From contig JAAVCP010000008.1 in assembly GCA_014802265.1 (NCBI GenBank), forward strand, positions 1 through 64,000: a stretch of 64,000 bases of DNA. Reading direction: 5' to 3'. Source of the DNA: Bacteroides sp. Its GTDB lineage: Bacteria; Bacteroidota; Bacteroidia; Bacteroidales; Muribaculaceae. Under the pieces are notes generated by a model. The model did no database searches. It saw only the letters and a list, made by a program, of their open reading frames with translations, and was not told the DNA's origin. Made by a program: the position numbers and the translations under genes. Of the stretch, positions 26,653-35,338 are shown one piece after another; the stretch's first letter is position 1, and the number at the start of each line of letters is the position of its first letter.

Positions 26653-27372
26653 ATGAAATACAAAAGAATCCTTCTCAAACTCTCCGGCGAATCCCTGATG
26701 GGCAAACAGGGATATGGCATTGACTCAGACCGTCTCCACTCCTATGCCCTGCAGATCCAACAGGCTGTTAACTCAGGGGTGCAGGTGGGCATCGTGATTG
26801 GGGGTGGCAATATATTCCGCGGACTCTCCGGTGCATCCAAAGGGTTCGACAGGGTGAAGGGTGACCAAATGGGTATGCTTGCCACAGTAATCAATTCACT
26901 GGCACTAAGCTCGGCACTTGAAGCTATAGGTCAAGCAGCAAAGGTGCTCACGGCAATCCCAATGTTCCCCATCGGCTATCCATATTCCAAATGGGAAGCA
27001 ATAAAAGCTATGAAAGAGGGAACAGTAGCAATAATGAGCTGCGGCACCGGCAGCCCCTACTTCACTACTGACACAGGATCGGCGTTACGTGCCATTGAGA
27101 TAGAGGCAGACGTGATGCTGAAGGGAACACGTGTGGACGGTGTATACACCGCAGATCCGGAAAAAGATCCTACCGCTACTAAATTTGATCATATAACATA
27201 TCAGGAAGTCATTGCCCGCAAGCTTAAGGTAATGGACATTACTGCCACTGCCCTATGCATGGAAAACAATATGCCTATCTATGTATTCAACATGGATAAG
27301 GAAGGGAACCTTGCAAAAATGCTCGATGGGGAAAATGTGGGGACACTCGTTTCAACAAGTAACAACGAGTAA
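26653..27372 (+). CDS. pyrH: UMP kinase
   Basis: 239 residues of the bacterial hexameric UMP kinase, an amino-acid-kinase fold that phosphorylates UMP to UDP. Seen: KRILLKLSGESLMG at the N-terminus, GIVIGGGNIFRG, DQMGMLATVINSLAL, the TGSPYFTTDTGSALRAIEI nucleotide/UMP-binding stretch, and VDGVYTADPEKDP. The ATG at 26653 is chosen over one 36 bp upstream because it gives the family's normal N-terminus. It forms an operon with frr, the common bacterial arrangement. Confidence 0.97.
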   Translation: MKYKRILLKLSGESLMGKQGYGIDSDRLHSYALQIQQAVNSGVQVGIVIGGGNIFRGLSGASKGFDRVKGDQMGMLATVINSLALSSALEAIGQAAKVLTAIPMFPIGYPYSKWEAIKAMKEGTVAIMSCGTGSPYFTTDTGSALRAIEIEADVMLKGTRVDGVYTADPEKDPTATKFDHITYQEVIARKLKVMDITATALCMENNMPIYVFNMDKEGNLAKMLDGENVGTLVSTSNNE

Positions 27373-27435
27373 TTATAAATCTGTTTGCCCCTACAAGTAA
27401 ACTAAGCTATAACCGATCACCAAAAAATAAATAAT

Positions 27436-27993
27436 ATGGAAGTAAAGGAATATATTGACAATGCACGCGACAACATGGAGCTCGCAGTGGAATATCTCGA
27501 TGACACACTGTCGCGTATTCGCGCCGGCAAAGCCTCCGCACGTCTCCTGGACGGAATCCGCGTAGACTACTATGGTTCACAAGCCCCCATATCAAATGTG
27601 GCAAACATATCAGTGCCCGATGCCCGCACAATCGCCATCACACCCTGGGAGAAGGGGATGTTTAAGGTGATTGAAAAGGCTATCATCAATTCTGAACTCG
27701 GCATAACCCCGGAGAATAACGGTGAAGTGATACGTCTGTCAATCCCACCACTTACGGAAGATCGCCGTAAGCAGCTTGTAAAGCAATGTAAGGCTGAGGC
27801 TGAAAACGCAAAAGTATCGGTGCGTAACGCACGCCGTGAGGCAATCGACGGTCTGAAGAAAGAGGTTAAGAAAGGTCTGAGCGAAGATACAGAGAAAGAT
27901 GCTGAAAATGAAGTGCAGAAGGTACACGACAAATACATGAAGAAAATTGATGATGTATTTGCCGCTAAAGAGAAAGAAATCCTGACTGTATAA
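27436..27993 (+). CDS. frr: Ribosome recycling factor
   Basis: 185 residues, the usual length. With EF-G it splits post-termination 70S ribosomes. Characteristic parts are [18 protein letters not shown] at the start, [20 protein letters not shown] (head domain), and the long helix with [20 protein letters not shown] and RNARREA. It is 63 bp after pyrH and is followed by a perfect 46-bp palindromic terminator. Confidence 0.97.
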   Translation: MEVKEYIDNARDNMELAVEYLDDTLSRIRAGKASARLLDGIRVDYYGSQAPISNVANISVPDARTIAITPWEKGMFKVIEKAIINSELGITPENNGEVIRLSIPPLTEDRRKQLVKQCKAEAENAKVSVRNARREAIDGLKKEVKKGLSEDTEKDAENEVQKVHDKYMKKIDDVFAAKEKEILTV

Positions 27994-28011
27994 TTAATCT
28001 GCAAATTTTAA

Positions 28012-28057
28012 AATGTGGAATTCTGAATAAGGGATCCCTTATTCAGAATTCCACATT
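28012..28057. terminator. 46-bp perfect palindrome, pyrH-frr terminator
   Basis: The two 23-nt halves are perfectly complementary with no spacer (centre GGGATCCC). As RNA it would form a very long hairpin after frr. Confidence 0.85.
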
Positions 28058-28097
28058 ATTTCTTAAAAAGAATACTGCTTTAATCTTAGCTTCACAC

Positions 28098-29096
28098 ATG
28101 GTCACTGTCATAATCCCCATATATAATGCAGAGGAATTTCTTCCGGAAGCCATCGCAAGTGTGTTGGCACAAACCTATACTGACTGGGAACTCATTCTTG
28201 TCAATGACGGTTCCACCGACCGCTCAGCTGCAATTTGTGATGCAGCTGCCAGGGAATGCAGAAAGATAAAGGTTGTCCACAATTCCAACCGTGGTGTGTC
28301 TAATGCAAGAAACACAGGGTTAGACTTGGCATCAGGAGAATATATTGTCTTTATTGATGCCGATGATATGATTCCTCCGTATGCCATTGAAGTAATGCTA
28401 AAAACTGCCATAGATAATAAAGCTGAGATTGTATGTGGGGAAATAAAAGAATTTCACGGCAAGAACCCTTCATTCCCCATTTCTGATGCCCATCGCCATC
28501 CTCATCACAGGCATCCTAATTTTACTGTAAAACTTATAACCGGTAAGACTGCTGCTGCCGACTCCCTATATCAAAAGAATGTAGATAATTCTGTATGGGG
28601 AAAGTTATTTACTTCCCGCCTTTGGAAATCATTACGGTTTAAAGAAGGTATGCGCTATGAAGATCTGGAAATATGTTACAGAGTATTTCTGGAAGCCAAT
28701 ATGATAGTATTGCTTCCGCAGCCAATCTATTGGTATCGCCAACATGCAGGCAGTTATCTCCACACCTTCTCCGTGCACCGTGCAGATGCCCTCAAAGTGA
28801 CAGACAGTATTATAGAATATGTGAGTACACATTGTCCTGATCTGCTTCCGGCTGCCCGTTCACGCCGACTTAGCGCCAGTTTCAACATACTGGGACTTAT
28901 AGCTGCCAACCCCGGCAACCGTTCTTCTGTCACTGACAGGATTGCTGATGACTGTTGGGAAAAAATAAAAGAGCTGCGCGGCGAATCGCTGCGCAACCCC
29001 AATGTGCGTCTCAAAAATAAAATAGGGATAATGGTCAGTTACATTATGGGAAGAAAAGGTTTGGAATTGCTTTCCAAAATAGTCTACAGAAACTGA
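28098..29096 (+). CDS. Family 2 glycosyltransferase (cytoplasmic)
   Basis: A 332-residue GT-A glycosyltransferase. Seen: VTVIIPIYNAEEFLPEAIAS at the N-terminus, LVNDGSTDRS (nucleotide binding), GVSNARNTGLD, and FIDADDM with the metal-binding DxD. The catalytic region continues to about 235, followed by a variable helical C-terminus. No membrane helix is present. Such enzymes build surface polysaccharide repeat units; donor and acceptor are unknown. No polysaccharide locus surrounds it. Its 3' end overlaps the convergent methyltransferase gene by 13 bp. Confidence 0.85.
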   Translation: MVTVIIPIYNAEEFLPEAIASVLAQTYTDWELILVNDGSTDRSAAICDAAARECRKIKVVHNSNRGVSNARNTGLDLASGEYIVFIDADDMIPPYAIEVMLKTAIDNKAEIVCGEIKEFHGKNPSFPISDAHRHPHHRHPNFTVKLITGKTAAADSLYQKNVDNSVWGKLFTSRLWKSLRFKEGMRYEDLEICYRVFLEANMIVLLPQPIYWYRQHAGSYLHTFSVHRADALKVTDSIIEYVSTHCPDLLPAARSRRLSASFNILGLIAANPGNRSSVTDRIADDCWEKIKELRGESLRNPNVRLKNKIGIMVSYIMGRKGLELLSKIVYRN

Positions 29097-29617
29097 CTTG
29101 CCATTTGCCAGAGGGCTATCCCTCCGCTCACTGACACATTCAGCGAATGCTTAACACCCCTTTGTGGAATCTCAAGCACCACATCAGCCATGTCTACTAT
29201 CTTCTGATCAACACCGTTGACCTCATTCCCCACTACAAGCAGATATTTTTCACCTGTTTTGCATTTGAAATCCTGAAGTGGCATACTGTTGTGAGCCTGT
29301 TCAAGCACACATACATTCCACCCCTCCCCTTTCAATCGTTCCACTTCCCGACAGGCATTTTCAACATACCGCCATGCCACACTCTCTTCTGCCCCAAGAG
29401 CTGTCTTGGTAATTTCCGGGTGAGGAGGCACACCGGTTATGCCTGCCATAATCATTTCTGCCACCATAAAGGCATCGGCAGTGCGCAAGAGTGCCCCTAT
29501 ATTATACATTGAGCGCACGTTGTCTGCCAACAATGCTATCGGCAATTTGTCGGTTTCACGATACTGGGCAAGGCTACAGTTGGTAAGCTCTATTATATTT
29601 TTTTTCCTGTGATCCAT
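29084..29617 (-). CDS. TrmH/SpoU-family RNA methyltransferase
   Basis: A SPOUT-fold 2'-O-ribose methyltransferase of about 177 residues. Motif 1 is DNVRSMYNIGALLRTADAF, motif 2 is LLVVGNEVNGVDQKIVDMAD, and motif 3 is IPQRGVKHSLNVSVSGGIAL, which make the knotted SAM site. The substrate is probably tRNA or rRNA. I chose Met at 29617 (MDHRKKNIIELT) because it matches the usual N-terminus; an upstream ATG at 29665 would overlap nadA. It is probably co-transcribed after nadA. Confidence 0.88.
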   Translation of the reverse strand: MDHRKKNIIELTNCSLAQYRETDKLPIALLADNVRSMYNIGALLRTADAFMVAEMIMAGITGVPPHPEITKTALGAEESVAWRYVENACREVERLKGEGWNVCVLEQAHNSMPLQDFKCKTGEKYLLVVGNEVNGVDQKIVDMADVVLEIPQRGVKHSLNVSVSGGIALWQMASQFL

Positions 29618-29648
29618 GTGTGACCAATCAGATATTTCATCTAAGAAT

Positions 29649-30602
29649 TTATTCCGACAACTCAAGCATACGCTTTATCGGACGTATAGCCTTCTCTGCC
29701 ACTTCAGGATCCACAGTCACCTCAGGCTTCCCATCGCGCAATGCCTCATACACTTTCTGAAGAGTGTTCAGCTTCATATAGTCACACTCATTGCACTGGC
29801 ATTCCGCATCTTCGGCAGGAGCGGGGAGGAAAGTCTTGTGAGGACACTTTTTTCTCATTTCAAAAAGTATGCCGCTTTCGGTCACTACAATATATTCCTG
29901 TGCGTCGTCAGTGTGTGCAAAATCGAGCAGCGCGGCAGTGGAACCAACTTTGTCAGCTATAAGCTGCAGGGGACGACGACATTCGGGATGAACCAGAATC
30001 TTTGCCCCAGGATGTTCCTTTTTCATCTCCATTATCTTCTGAATGGAAAAACGGTCGTGCACATGGCATGCCCCGTTCCATAGCAGCATGTTTTTGCCTG
30101 TGACGCTGTTGATATATTCACCGAGATTATGATCAGGTCCAAATATTATTTTCTCATCTTCCGGCAGTTTCTCTACAATCTTACGGGCATTGCCAGACGT
30201 GACCACAATATCAGTAAGTGCTTTTACGGCTGCTGAAGTATTGACGTAGCTGATGACCGTGTGGTCAGGATGAGCCTTTACGAAAGCCTCAAATTCTTTA
30301 GGATCACAGCTGTCGGCAAGGGAACACCCGGCATTTGTGTCAGGAATCAGCACAGTCTTGTCGGGGCATAGTATCTTTGCCGTCTCTCCCATAAAGTTTA
30401 CACCACACATCACGATCACATCGGCATCTGTCTTAGCCGCCTGACGTGCGAGGGCAAGAGAGTCGCCTATAAAGTCAGCTATCTCCTGAATCTCGTCACG
30501 CTGATAATAGTGCGCCATGATAAGTGCGTTTTTCTCTTTCTTCAATCTTGCGATTTCTTCCCGCAGTTGTCCGGCGGGAAGAAGCTCTGAGGTGGAGTTC
30601 AT
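29649..30602 (-). CDS. nadA: Quinolinate synthase A
   Basis: 317 residues. It condenses iminoaspartate with dihydroxyacetone phosphate to quinolinate in de novo NAD synthesis, using a [4Fe-4S] cluster. Seen: ALIMAHYYQRDEIQEIADF, CGVNFMGETAKIL, PDTNAGCSLADSC, FGPDHNLGEYI, WNGACHVHDRF, VHPECRRPLQ and the C-terminal QCNECDYMKLNTL, which supply the cluster cysteines. nadB and nadC are not in the window. The upstream region carries the DnaA-box-like array. Confidence 0.96.
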   Translation of the reverse strand: MNSTSELLPAGQLREEIARLKKEKNALIMAHYYQRDEIQEIADFIGDSLALARQAAKTDADVIVMCGVNFMGETAKILCPDKTVLIPDTNAGCSLADSCDPKEFEAFVKAHPDHTVISYVNTSAAVKALTDIVVTSGNARKIVEKLPEDEKIIFGPDHNLGEYINSVTGKNMLLWNGACHVHDRFSIQKIMEMKKEHPGAKILVHPECRRPLQLIADKVGSTAALLDFAHTDDAQEYIVVTESGILFEMRKKCPHKTFLPAPAEDAECQCNECDYMKLNTLQKVYEALRDGKPEVTVDPEVAEKAIRPIKRMLELSE

Positions 30603-30617
30603 TTTAGTTATTTCTTT

Positions 30618-31061
30618 ATTTAAATAAAAATAATATCTTTAAAAATATAAATATTAACAATAAAGCCTGTCAATAACTTCTAATAACTTTTTGCCAAAAA
30701 ATTTGGAAATATGACTTATTGAATTTTCAGCTTAATTTATTGACATGTTATTGACAGGCATTAGTGCTGAAAATCAGAGTTATCTGAAAGTTATCTACAG
30801 GTTGTAGATAAGTGCAAAGTTAATAAATTTATATGGGATAAACTGTATAAAACTGTAGAAAACTATGTAAATATTGTAGATTTCTATGTCAATAACTTGT
30901 AATAACTTTATTAATGAAAGATTTAATATGCAAAAATTATTCTATCTTAGTATGCAATTATAAAAAACAAGGATATTATTGAAAAGTTATAGACGAGTTA
31001 TATACATGATTTCTACAACTTTTCTACCGGTTATCTACAAGTTATTGACAGGTTATTGACA
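30618..31061. other. AT-rich array of DnaA-box-like 9-mers (candidate oriC)
   Basis: TTATTGACA occurs at 30737-30745, 30748-30756, 31042-31050 and 31053-31061 on the plus strand, and inverted at 30668-30676 and 30887-30895. TTATCTACA occurs at 30791-30799 and 31031-31039, and inverted at 30803-30811. Three sites at 31031, 31042 and 31053, and two at 30737 and 30748, are spaced exactly 11 bp. An almost pure A/T block lies at 30618-30664. The 9-mers resemble the DnaA box TTATNCACA with one or two changes. An origin is one reading; a large operator is another. Confidence 0.5.
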
Positions 31062-31112
31062 GGTATCTCTCCTTCAGGGTATCGGCAGGGGGAATCTTTA
31101 GGGCATAAAAAT

Positions 31113-31146
31113 GCGGGAACCTATACATTACACATAGGGTTCCCGC
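31113..31146. terminator. GC-rich hairpin right of the repeat array
   Basis: GCGGGAACC (31113-31121) pairs with GGTTCCCGC (31138-31146). It lies between the repeat array and the small membrane-protein gene. No adjacent gene clearly needs it. Confidence 0.45.
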
Positions 31147-31356
31147 CACATCAAGGTTACGAAAAGGTGATTTCTATATATTTTTTGCTGACCTTGTGAC
31201 AGCCTATATACTCCGGTTTTGATGATTAGCACTTATAAATTTATTGTCGGTAGCATGAAACTTTTTTAGTGGTCTCCGACATTTTGTAAACATCCGCTTT
31301 TGATATTATAACCCCTTAAGGTGGGGAGTTGTTCACTCATCATTTTAAAAGTATAT

Positions 31357-31387
31357 TTTGTAGATTGATAAGAAATATATAATTTTG
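31357..31387 (+). promoter_or_regulatory. Consensus promoter of the 63-residue membrane protein
   Basis: TTTG (31357-31360), 19 bp, then TAATTTTG (31380-31387), 29 bp before the start codon. Confidence 0.8.
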
Positions 31388-31416
31388 ATGTTAGAAATTT
31401 CAGATAATATGTAGGT

Positions 31417-31608
31417 ATGAGGTGGCTTAATATGTGGTCTGCTGCTCTTGCAGCAGCTATAATTACACTGGTAATCCGATTGATGGTCTATGGCAACGAC
31501 TGCAATCTAATGGTTGTGGGGATGACTTTTATTTTCTTTTTTGCAGTGATTGGAGGTAGTCTGGCTATAGTACGAAAGATTATTACCCGCTGTCGTGATA
31601 GTAAATGA
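31417..31608 (+). CDS. Small two-helix membrane protein
   Basis: A 63-residue protein with two hydrophobic segments (about 7-24 and 31-52) separated by GNDCN, and a basic tail (KIITRCRDSK). I recognise no family. The case that it is a real gene is a consensus promoter with exact 19-bp spacing directly upstream and a strong hairpin terminator directly downstream. It is monocistronic. Function unknown. Confidence 0.65.
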   Translation: MRWLNMWSAALAAAIITLVIRLMVYGNDCNLMVVGMTFIFFFAVIGGSLAIVRKIITRCRDSK

Positions 31609-31610
31609 AA

Positions 31611-31656
31611 CATTAAAAGGATCCACCTGAGTCAAATCAGATGAATCCTTTTAATG
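31611..31656. terminator. Bidirectional terminator between small membrane protein and oxidoreductase operon
   Basis: A stem of about 20 bp with two mismatches (31611-31630 with 31637-31656) and a 6-nt loop, A/T-flanked on both sides, between convergent genes. Confidence 0.85.
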
Positions 31657-31685
31657 CTTTATTTCTCAAAAAGAGTTATGACTGC

Positions 31686-32228
31686 TTATTTTTTGAGGAC
31701 GGTTCTTCCTTTCTCGATAGCCTGCTCGTTGAGAGGTATAAGTCCATGGTGACGCTCGGGAAGAGATTTCTTCAGACCTTTGATTACGTTCTCCATGGGG
31801 AGCTTGTAAGGCATAGCCTCAAGGAGAGCACCCATCACAACCATGTTGTAGGCTTTGGGATTACCAATTTCGAGAGTTGCCTCCATTGCGTCGATAGGAT
31901 AAATCTCGATATCGTCGCGATTAGGACGGTTGTGGATACCGTTTGTGTCATATATAAGGATGCCGCCTTTCTTTACCTTCGGGGCAAACTTATCAAGACT
32001 CTGCTGGTTGAGAGCGATTACGATGTCGTATGTGTCAAGCACCGGAGAAGAGATTTTCTCATCAGAGAGAATCACAGTTACATTGGCAGTGCCGCCACGC
32101 TGTTCCGGACCGTAAGAAGGCATCCAAGTCACCTCCTTGTCATCCATAAGTCCGGAGTAAGCAAGAATCTTACCCATTGAGAGGACACCTTGTCCACCAA
32201 ATCCGGCTATAATGATTTCTTCTTTCAT
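31686..32228 (-). CDS. 2-oxoacid:ferredoxin oxidoreductase, gamma subunit
   Basis: A 180-residue catalytic gamma domain, starting EEIIIAGFGGQGVLSMGKIL, with SYGPEQRGGTANV in the middle, both hallmarks of this subunit. It is the last gene of the four-gene operon (ferredoxin, alpha, beta, gamma). The complex oxidatively decarboxylates a 2-oxoacid to the acyl-CoA and reduces ferredoxin. The alpha and beta subunits look most like the 2-oxoisovalerate (Vor) or 2-oxoglutarate (Kor) type. Confidence 0.92.
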   Translation of the reverse strand: MKEEIIIAGFGGQGVLSMGKILAYSGLMDDKEVTWMPSYGPEQRGGTANVTVILSDEKISSPVLDTYDIVIALNQQSLDKFAPKVKKGGILIYDTNGIHNRPNRDDIEIYPIDAMEATLEIGNPKAYNMVVMGALLEAMPYKLPMENVIKGLKKSLPERHHGLIPLNEQAIEKGRTVLKK

Positions 32229-32259
32229 TTCAAAAAATTTGAGGTAGGTTTAAAAAGGC

Positions 32260-33021
32260 TTAGACGTTCTTAAGATCGCCGAGAGGATATTTTACAAACA
32301 TGTTTTCTACCATCCATTCGTTGGCTTTTACGGGAGACATTTTCCAGCCAGAGTTGCAGGTAGAAACGATTTCAACTACGGAAGTGCCTTTCTTTGCGAT
32401 AGCGTTTTCGAAAGCCTTCTTGAGGGCAGCCTTAGTCTTTCTTACAGACGCGGGGGTGTGTACAGACTGACGAGTAACATAGCATGTGCCGTCAAGAATT
32501 GCAAGAAGGTTGGTGATTTCGAGTGGGTGACCGTTTAAGTCAACGCGGCGTCCATAAGGGGTTGTGGCAGTCTTCTGTCCGATCAGTGTTGTCGGAGCCA
32601 TCTGTCCGCCGGTCATACCATAAATGGCATTGTTGACGAATATCATAACGATGTTCTCGCCACGGTTGGCAGCGTGGATAGACTCGGCAGTACCGATAGC
32701 TGACATGTCGCCGTCGCCCTGATAAGTGAACACCACGTTCTCGGGCCAAAGACGCTTGATAGCAGTAGCAACGGCAGGAGCACGTCCGTGGGCAGCCTCT
32801 ACCCAGTCAACGTCTATATAATTGTAGGCAAACACAGCGCAACCTACAGGTGAAACACCGACAGTGTGGTCAGTGAGACCCATCTCGCTGATAACCTCGG
32901 CAATAAGCTTGTGAACCACACCGTGGCTGCAGCCGGGGCAATAGTGCATGTGCACCTCGTCGAGAAGTTCAGGTTTTGAATAGACCTTATTCTCCTCTTT
33001 GATTATATCTTGGATATCCAT
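32260..33021 (-). CDS. 2-oxoacid:ferredoxin oxidoreductase, beta subunit (TPP-binding)
   Basis: A 253-residue subunit. HYCPGCSHGVVHKLIAE near the N-terminus is typical of the beta subunit. The thiamine-diphosphate/Mg motif is TYQGDGDMSAIG, continuing to IFVNNAIYGMTGGQMAPTT. The C-terminus lacks the ferredoxin cysteines seen in longer pyruvate-type enzymes. It is third in the operon, 16 bp after the alpha subunit gene. Confidence 0.93.
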   Translation of the reverse strand: MDIQDIIKEENKVYSKPELLDEVHMHYCPGCSHGVVHKLIAEVISEMGLTDHTVGVSPVGCAVFAYNYIDVDWVEAAHGRAPAVATAIKRLWPENVVFTYQGDGDMSAIGTAESIHAANRGENIVMIFVNNAIYGMTGGQMAPTTLIGQKTATTPYGRRVDLNGHPLEITNLLAILDGTCYVTRQSVHTPASVRKTKAALKKAFENAIAKKGTSVVEIVSTCNSGWKMSPVKANEWMVENMFVKYPLGDLKNV

Positions 33022-33037
33022 TGATGTCGTAAGTTTG

Positions 33038-34123
33038 TCAGTTCTTCATTAGCTTGTTCTCAAGGGCATCTACCACCTCCTGTGGGCTGGGGATAATACC
33101 TCCGAGGCGTCCGAAATGCTCTACTGGGATACGGTCATGCACGGCAAGGCGTACATCTTCAATCATCTGTCCGGCATTAAGCTCCACGCAGAGAATACCT
33201 TTCTTTCCTTCGGCAGCCTTGTTTACTGCGTCGGTCGGGAAGGGCCAGAGAGTAATCGGGCGAATGATTCCCACCTTGATGCCCTTTTCAGCGGCGAGTT
33301 CTTTTGCCTTGTCGCAGATACGTGCTATTGAGCCGAAAGCCACGATGAGGTAATCTGCGCCTTCCACGTCGATCTCTTCCCAACGGGTTTCATTTTTCTC
33401 TATCTCGCGGTAAGTGGCTTGAAGCACGTGGTTGATTTCCTCCATACGTGCAGACTCGAGTTCAAGAGAGGTTATCACGTTGCGCTTGCGTAAGCCGGTT
33501 CTGCCGTTGGCAGCCCAGGGGCACTGCTTTTTAACTTCTTCGTCAGTGCGGCGCGGACGCTGCTCCGGAAGCACAACTTTCTCCATCATCTGACCTACGA
33601 TACCGTCGGCGAGAATCATAGAGGGTGTGCGGTATTTGAAGGCGAGGTCGAAACCGAGGCCAACGAAATCAACCATTTCCTGCACGGTTGACGGAGCGAG
33701 CACGATAAGATGGTAGTCGCCATGGCCGCCGCCCTTAGTGGCTTGGAAATAGTCTGCCTGTGAAGGCTGGATAGTGCCGAGGCCCGGACCGCCGCGCATC
33801 ACATTGAGCACGAGGGCGGGGAGCATGGCTCCAGCCAAATATGAGATGCCCTCCTGCTTAAGGCTGACACCCGGAGATGACGAAGATGTCATCACTGCCT
33901 TTCCTGTGGCAGCGCCGCCATACACCATATTTATGGCAGCCACTTCCGATTCCGCCTGAAGCACTACCATGCCGGTTGTCTCCCAGGGCATGAGGGCTTC
34001 GAGTGTTTCCAGCACTTCCGACTGGGGGGTGATAGGATAACCGAAATAGCCGTCGCAGCCGTAGCGTATGGCTGCATGGGCCACGGCCTCGTTACCCTTC
34101 ATTAATCTTACCTCTTCTTTCAT
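33038..34123 (-). CDS. vorB: 2-oxoacid:ferredoxin oxidoreductase, alpha subunit (VorB-like)
   Basis: A 361-residue alpha subunit without fused gamma domain. Seen: GNEAVAHAAIRYGCDGYFGY, PITPQSEV, QAESEVAAINMVYGGAATGK, MTSSSSPGVSLKQEGISYLA, and the C-terminal transketolase-like domain with IVAFGSIARICDKA. Length and sequence fit VorB, the 3-methyl-2-oxobutanoate-type subunit, used in branched-chain fermentation or, run in reverse, in amino-acid synthesis. A 2-oxoglutarate enzyme cannot be excluded. Second gene of the operon. Confidence 0.88.
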   Translation of the reverse strand: MKEEVRLMKGNEAVAHAAIRYGCDGYFGYPITPQSEVLETLEALMPWETTGMVVLQAESEVAAINMVYGGAATGKAVMTSSSSPGVSLKQEGISYLAGAMLPALVLNVMRGGPGLGTIQPSQADYFQATKGGGHGDYHLIVLAPSTVQEMVDFVGLGFDLAFKYRTPSMILADGIVGQMMEKVVLPEQRPRRTDEEVKKQCPWAANGRTGLRKRNVITSLELESARMEEINHVLQATYREIEKNETRWEEIDVEGADYLIVAFGSIARICDKAKELAAEKGIKVGIIRPITLWPFPTDAVNKAAEGKKGILCVELNAGQMIEDVRLAVHDRIPVEHFGRLGGIIPSPQEVVDALENKLMKN

Positions 34124-34205
34124 ATATAAGAATTTTGACTTCGTGTTTTTTCGTTCCGCAGCAAAGCGGGGAACGGATGGTTTAGAAAAAAAGTGTAGGG
34201 ATTGC

Positions 34206-34436
34206 TTAGTCTATCTTTACACGATACACCTCAATGCAAGCATCGGGACAAACCCATGCGCAGGAACAGCATCCTGTGCAGTTGTCCGGGTTCTTCATGA
34301 AGGCATAATGATATCCACGGTCATTTACCTCATTAGGCTGAAGAGCCAGGGTATCTGTTGGGCAAGCTGCCACACACAGGTTGCAACCCTTGCATCGCTC
34401 GATATTGACGGTGATTGCGCCTTTTACTTTTGCCAT
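34206..34436 (-). CDS. 2x[4Fe-4S] ferredoxin subunit of the oxidoreductase
   Basis: A 76-residue ferredoxin. Cluster 1 is CKGCNLCVAACP (residues about 15-26) and cluster 2 is CTGCCSCAWVCP (about 53-64), both CxxCxxCxxxCP. It carries electrons from the thiamine site to soluble ferredoxin. It is the first gene of the operon; the 82-bp gap to the alpha gene holds a small GC hairpin (near 34150-34175) that may tune the ferredoxin:enzyme ratio. A -7 box lies at 34525-34532. Confidence 0.92.
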   Translation of the reverse strand: MAKVKGAITVNIERCKGCNLCVAACPTDTLALQPNEVNDRGYHYAFMKNPDNCTGCCSCAWVCPDACIEVYRVKID

Positions 34437-34524
34437 GTTCTTACTTTAGTTATTTGGTTGTTAGTTGGTGAAATTCTGTATGGTCGTGTTAAGCCTGTTT
34501 ACATGAAATGGCATAACTGATTTG

Positions 34525-34532
34525 CAAAAGTA
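34525..34532 (-). promoter_or_regulatory. -7 box of the 2-oxoacid oxidoreductase operon
   Basis: TACTTTTG on the minus strand, about 90 bp before the ferredoxin start. Confidence 0.5.
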
Positions 34533-34633
34533 TAAAAAACTTTTTGTAAAATTGCACAAATATTTATGTTGAACAACATAAAACCTATTATACAACATAT
34601 AATTAGCCATTTTGCTGCAAAAAAAATGAAAAA

Positions 34634-35338
34634 TTATCGGTTGCTCCTTAAAATCTCTGTCAATTTTCTCATTCCTGCAGTGGCTGTATCCTTGATAACT
34701 GTGACTCCGGGTATCATTCCGACAGAAGCAGCCGGATGTGGGTCTATATAATATATAGGAGTGCCCGGACGCACACATTGTATTAATCCGGCTGCGGGAT
34801 ATACCACGAGCGACGTGCCGATCACTACGAATATGTCGGCTTCTGCGGTCAGCTCCATTGCCTTTTCAATGTTCGGCACCGGCTCCTGGAAAAATACTAT
34901 GTGAGGACGCATTAGGTCGCCGCGTTTCCCTCGTGTGGCAGGAGTAGTTTCGAGATGTTCGATGTCGAGGGTCTCAATATAATCGGGATCGCTGACGGAG
35001 CGTATTTTCATCATTTCGCCATGAAGATGCAATACTTTTGATGAGCCTGCCCTTTCGTGAAGGTCGTCTACATTTTGGGTAATTACATATACATCGTAGT
35101 CTTTTTCAAGGTCGGCGAGTGCTTTGTGGGCAGCGTTTGGTTGTTTTGTTATAAGGTCACGGCGACGGGCGTTGTAGAATTCATGCACCAGCTTCGGATT
35201 ACGCCGGAAGCCATCGGCAGATGCCACTTCCATCACGGGATAGTTTTCCCACAGTCCTCCTGCATCGCGGAAGGTGGATATGCCGCTCTCTGCGCTTATT
35301 CCGGCGCCTGATGATATCACTAATTTCGGTTTACTCAT
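34634..35338 (-). CDS. Sir2-family NAD-dependent protein deacylase, zinc ribbon absent
   Basis: A 234-residue sirtuin. Seen: VISSGAGISAESGISTFRDA (NAD binding), FYNARRRDL with the Tyr-x-x-Arg of class III desuccinylase-type enzymes, TQNVDDLHERAG, catalytic His in LHLHGE, and VVIGTSLVVYPAAGL. The zinc-binding Cys4 normally after HLHG is entirely missing; the only Cys is near the C-terminus. Zn-less Sir2 proteins of this kind occur in Bacteroidota. It removes acyl groups from lysines. It is monocistronic with a -7 box at 35372-35379. Confidence 0.88.
   Translation of the reverse strand: MSKPKLVISSGAGISAESGISTFRDAGGLWENYPVMEVASADGFRRNPKLVHEFYNARRRDLITKQPNAAHKALADLEKDYDVYVITQNVDDLHERAGSSKVLHLHGEMMKIRSVSDPDYIETLDIEHLETTPATRGKRGDLMRPHIVFFQEPVPNIEKAMELTAEADIFVVIGTSLVVYPAAGLIQCVRPGTPIYYIDPHPAASVGMIPGVTVIKDTATAGMRKLTEILRSNR

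Noticed and set aside
30618..31061. CRISPR array or iteron-plasmid origin
   Set aside because: Repeats are only 9 bp, in both orientations and irregularly spaced. No cas or rep gene is nearby. A chromosomal origin or operator fits better.
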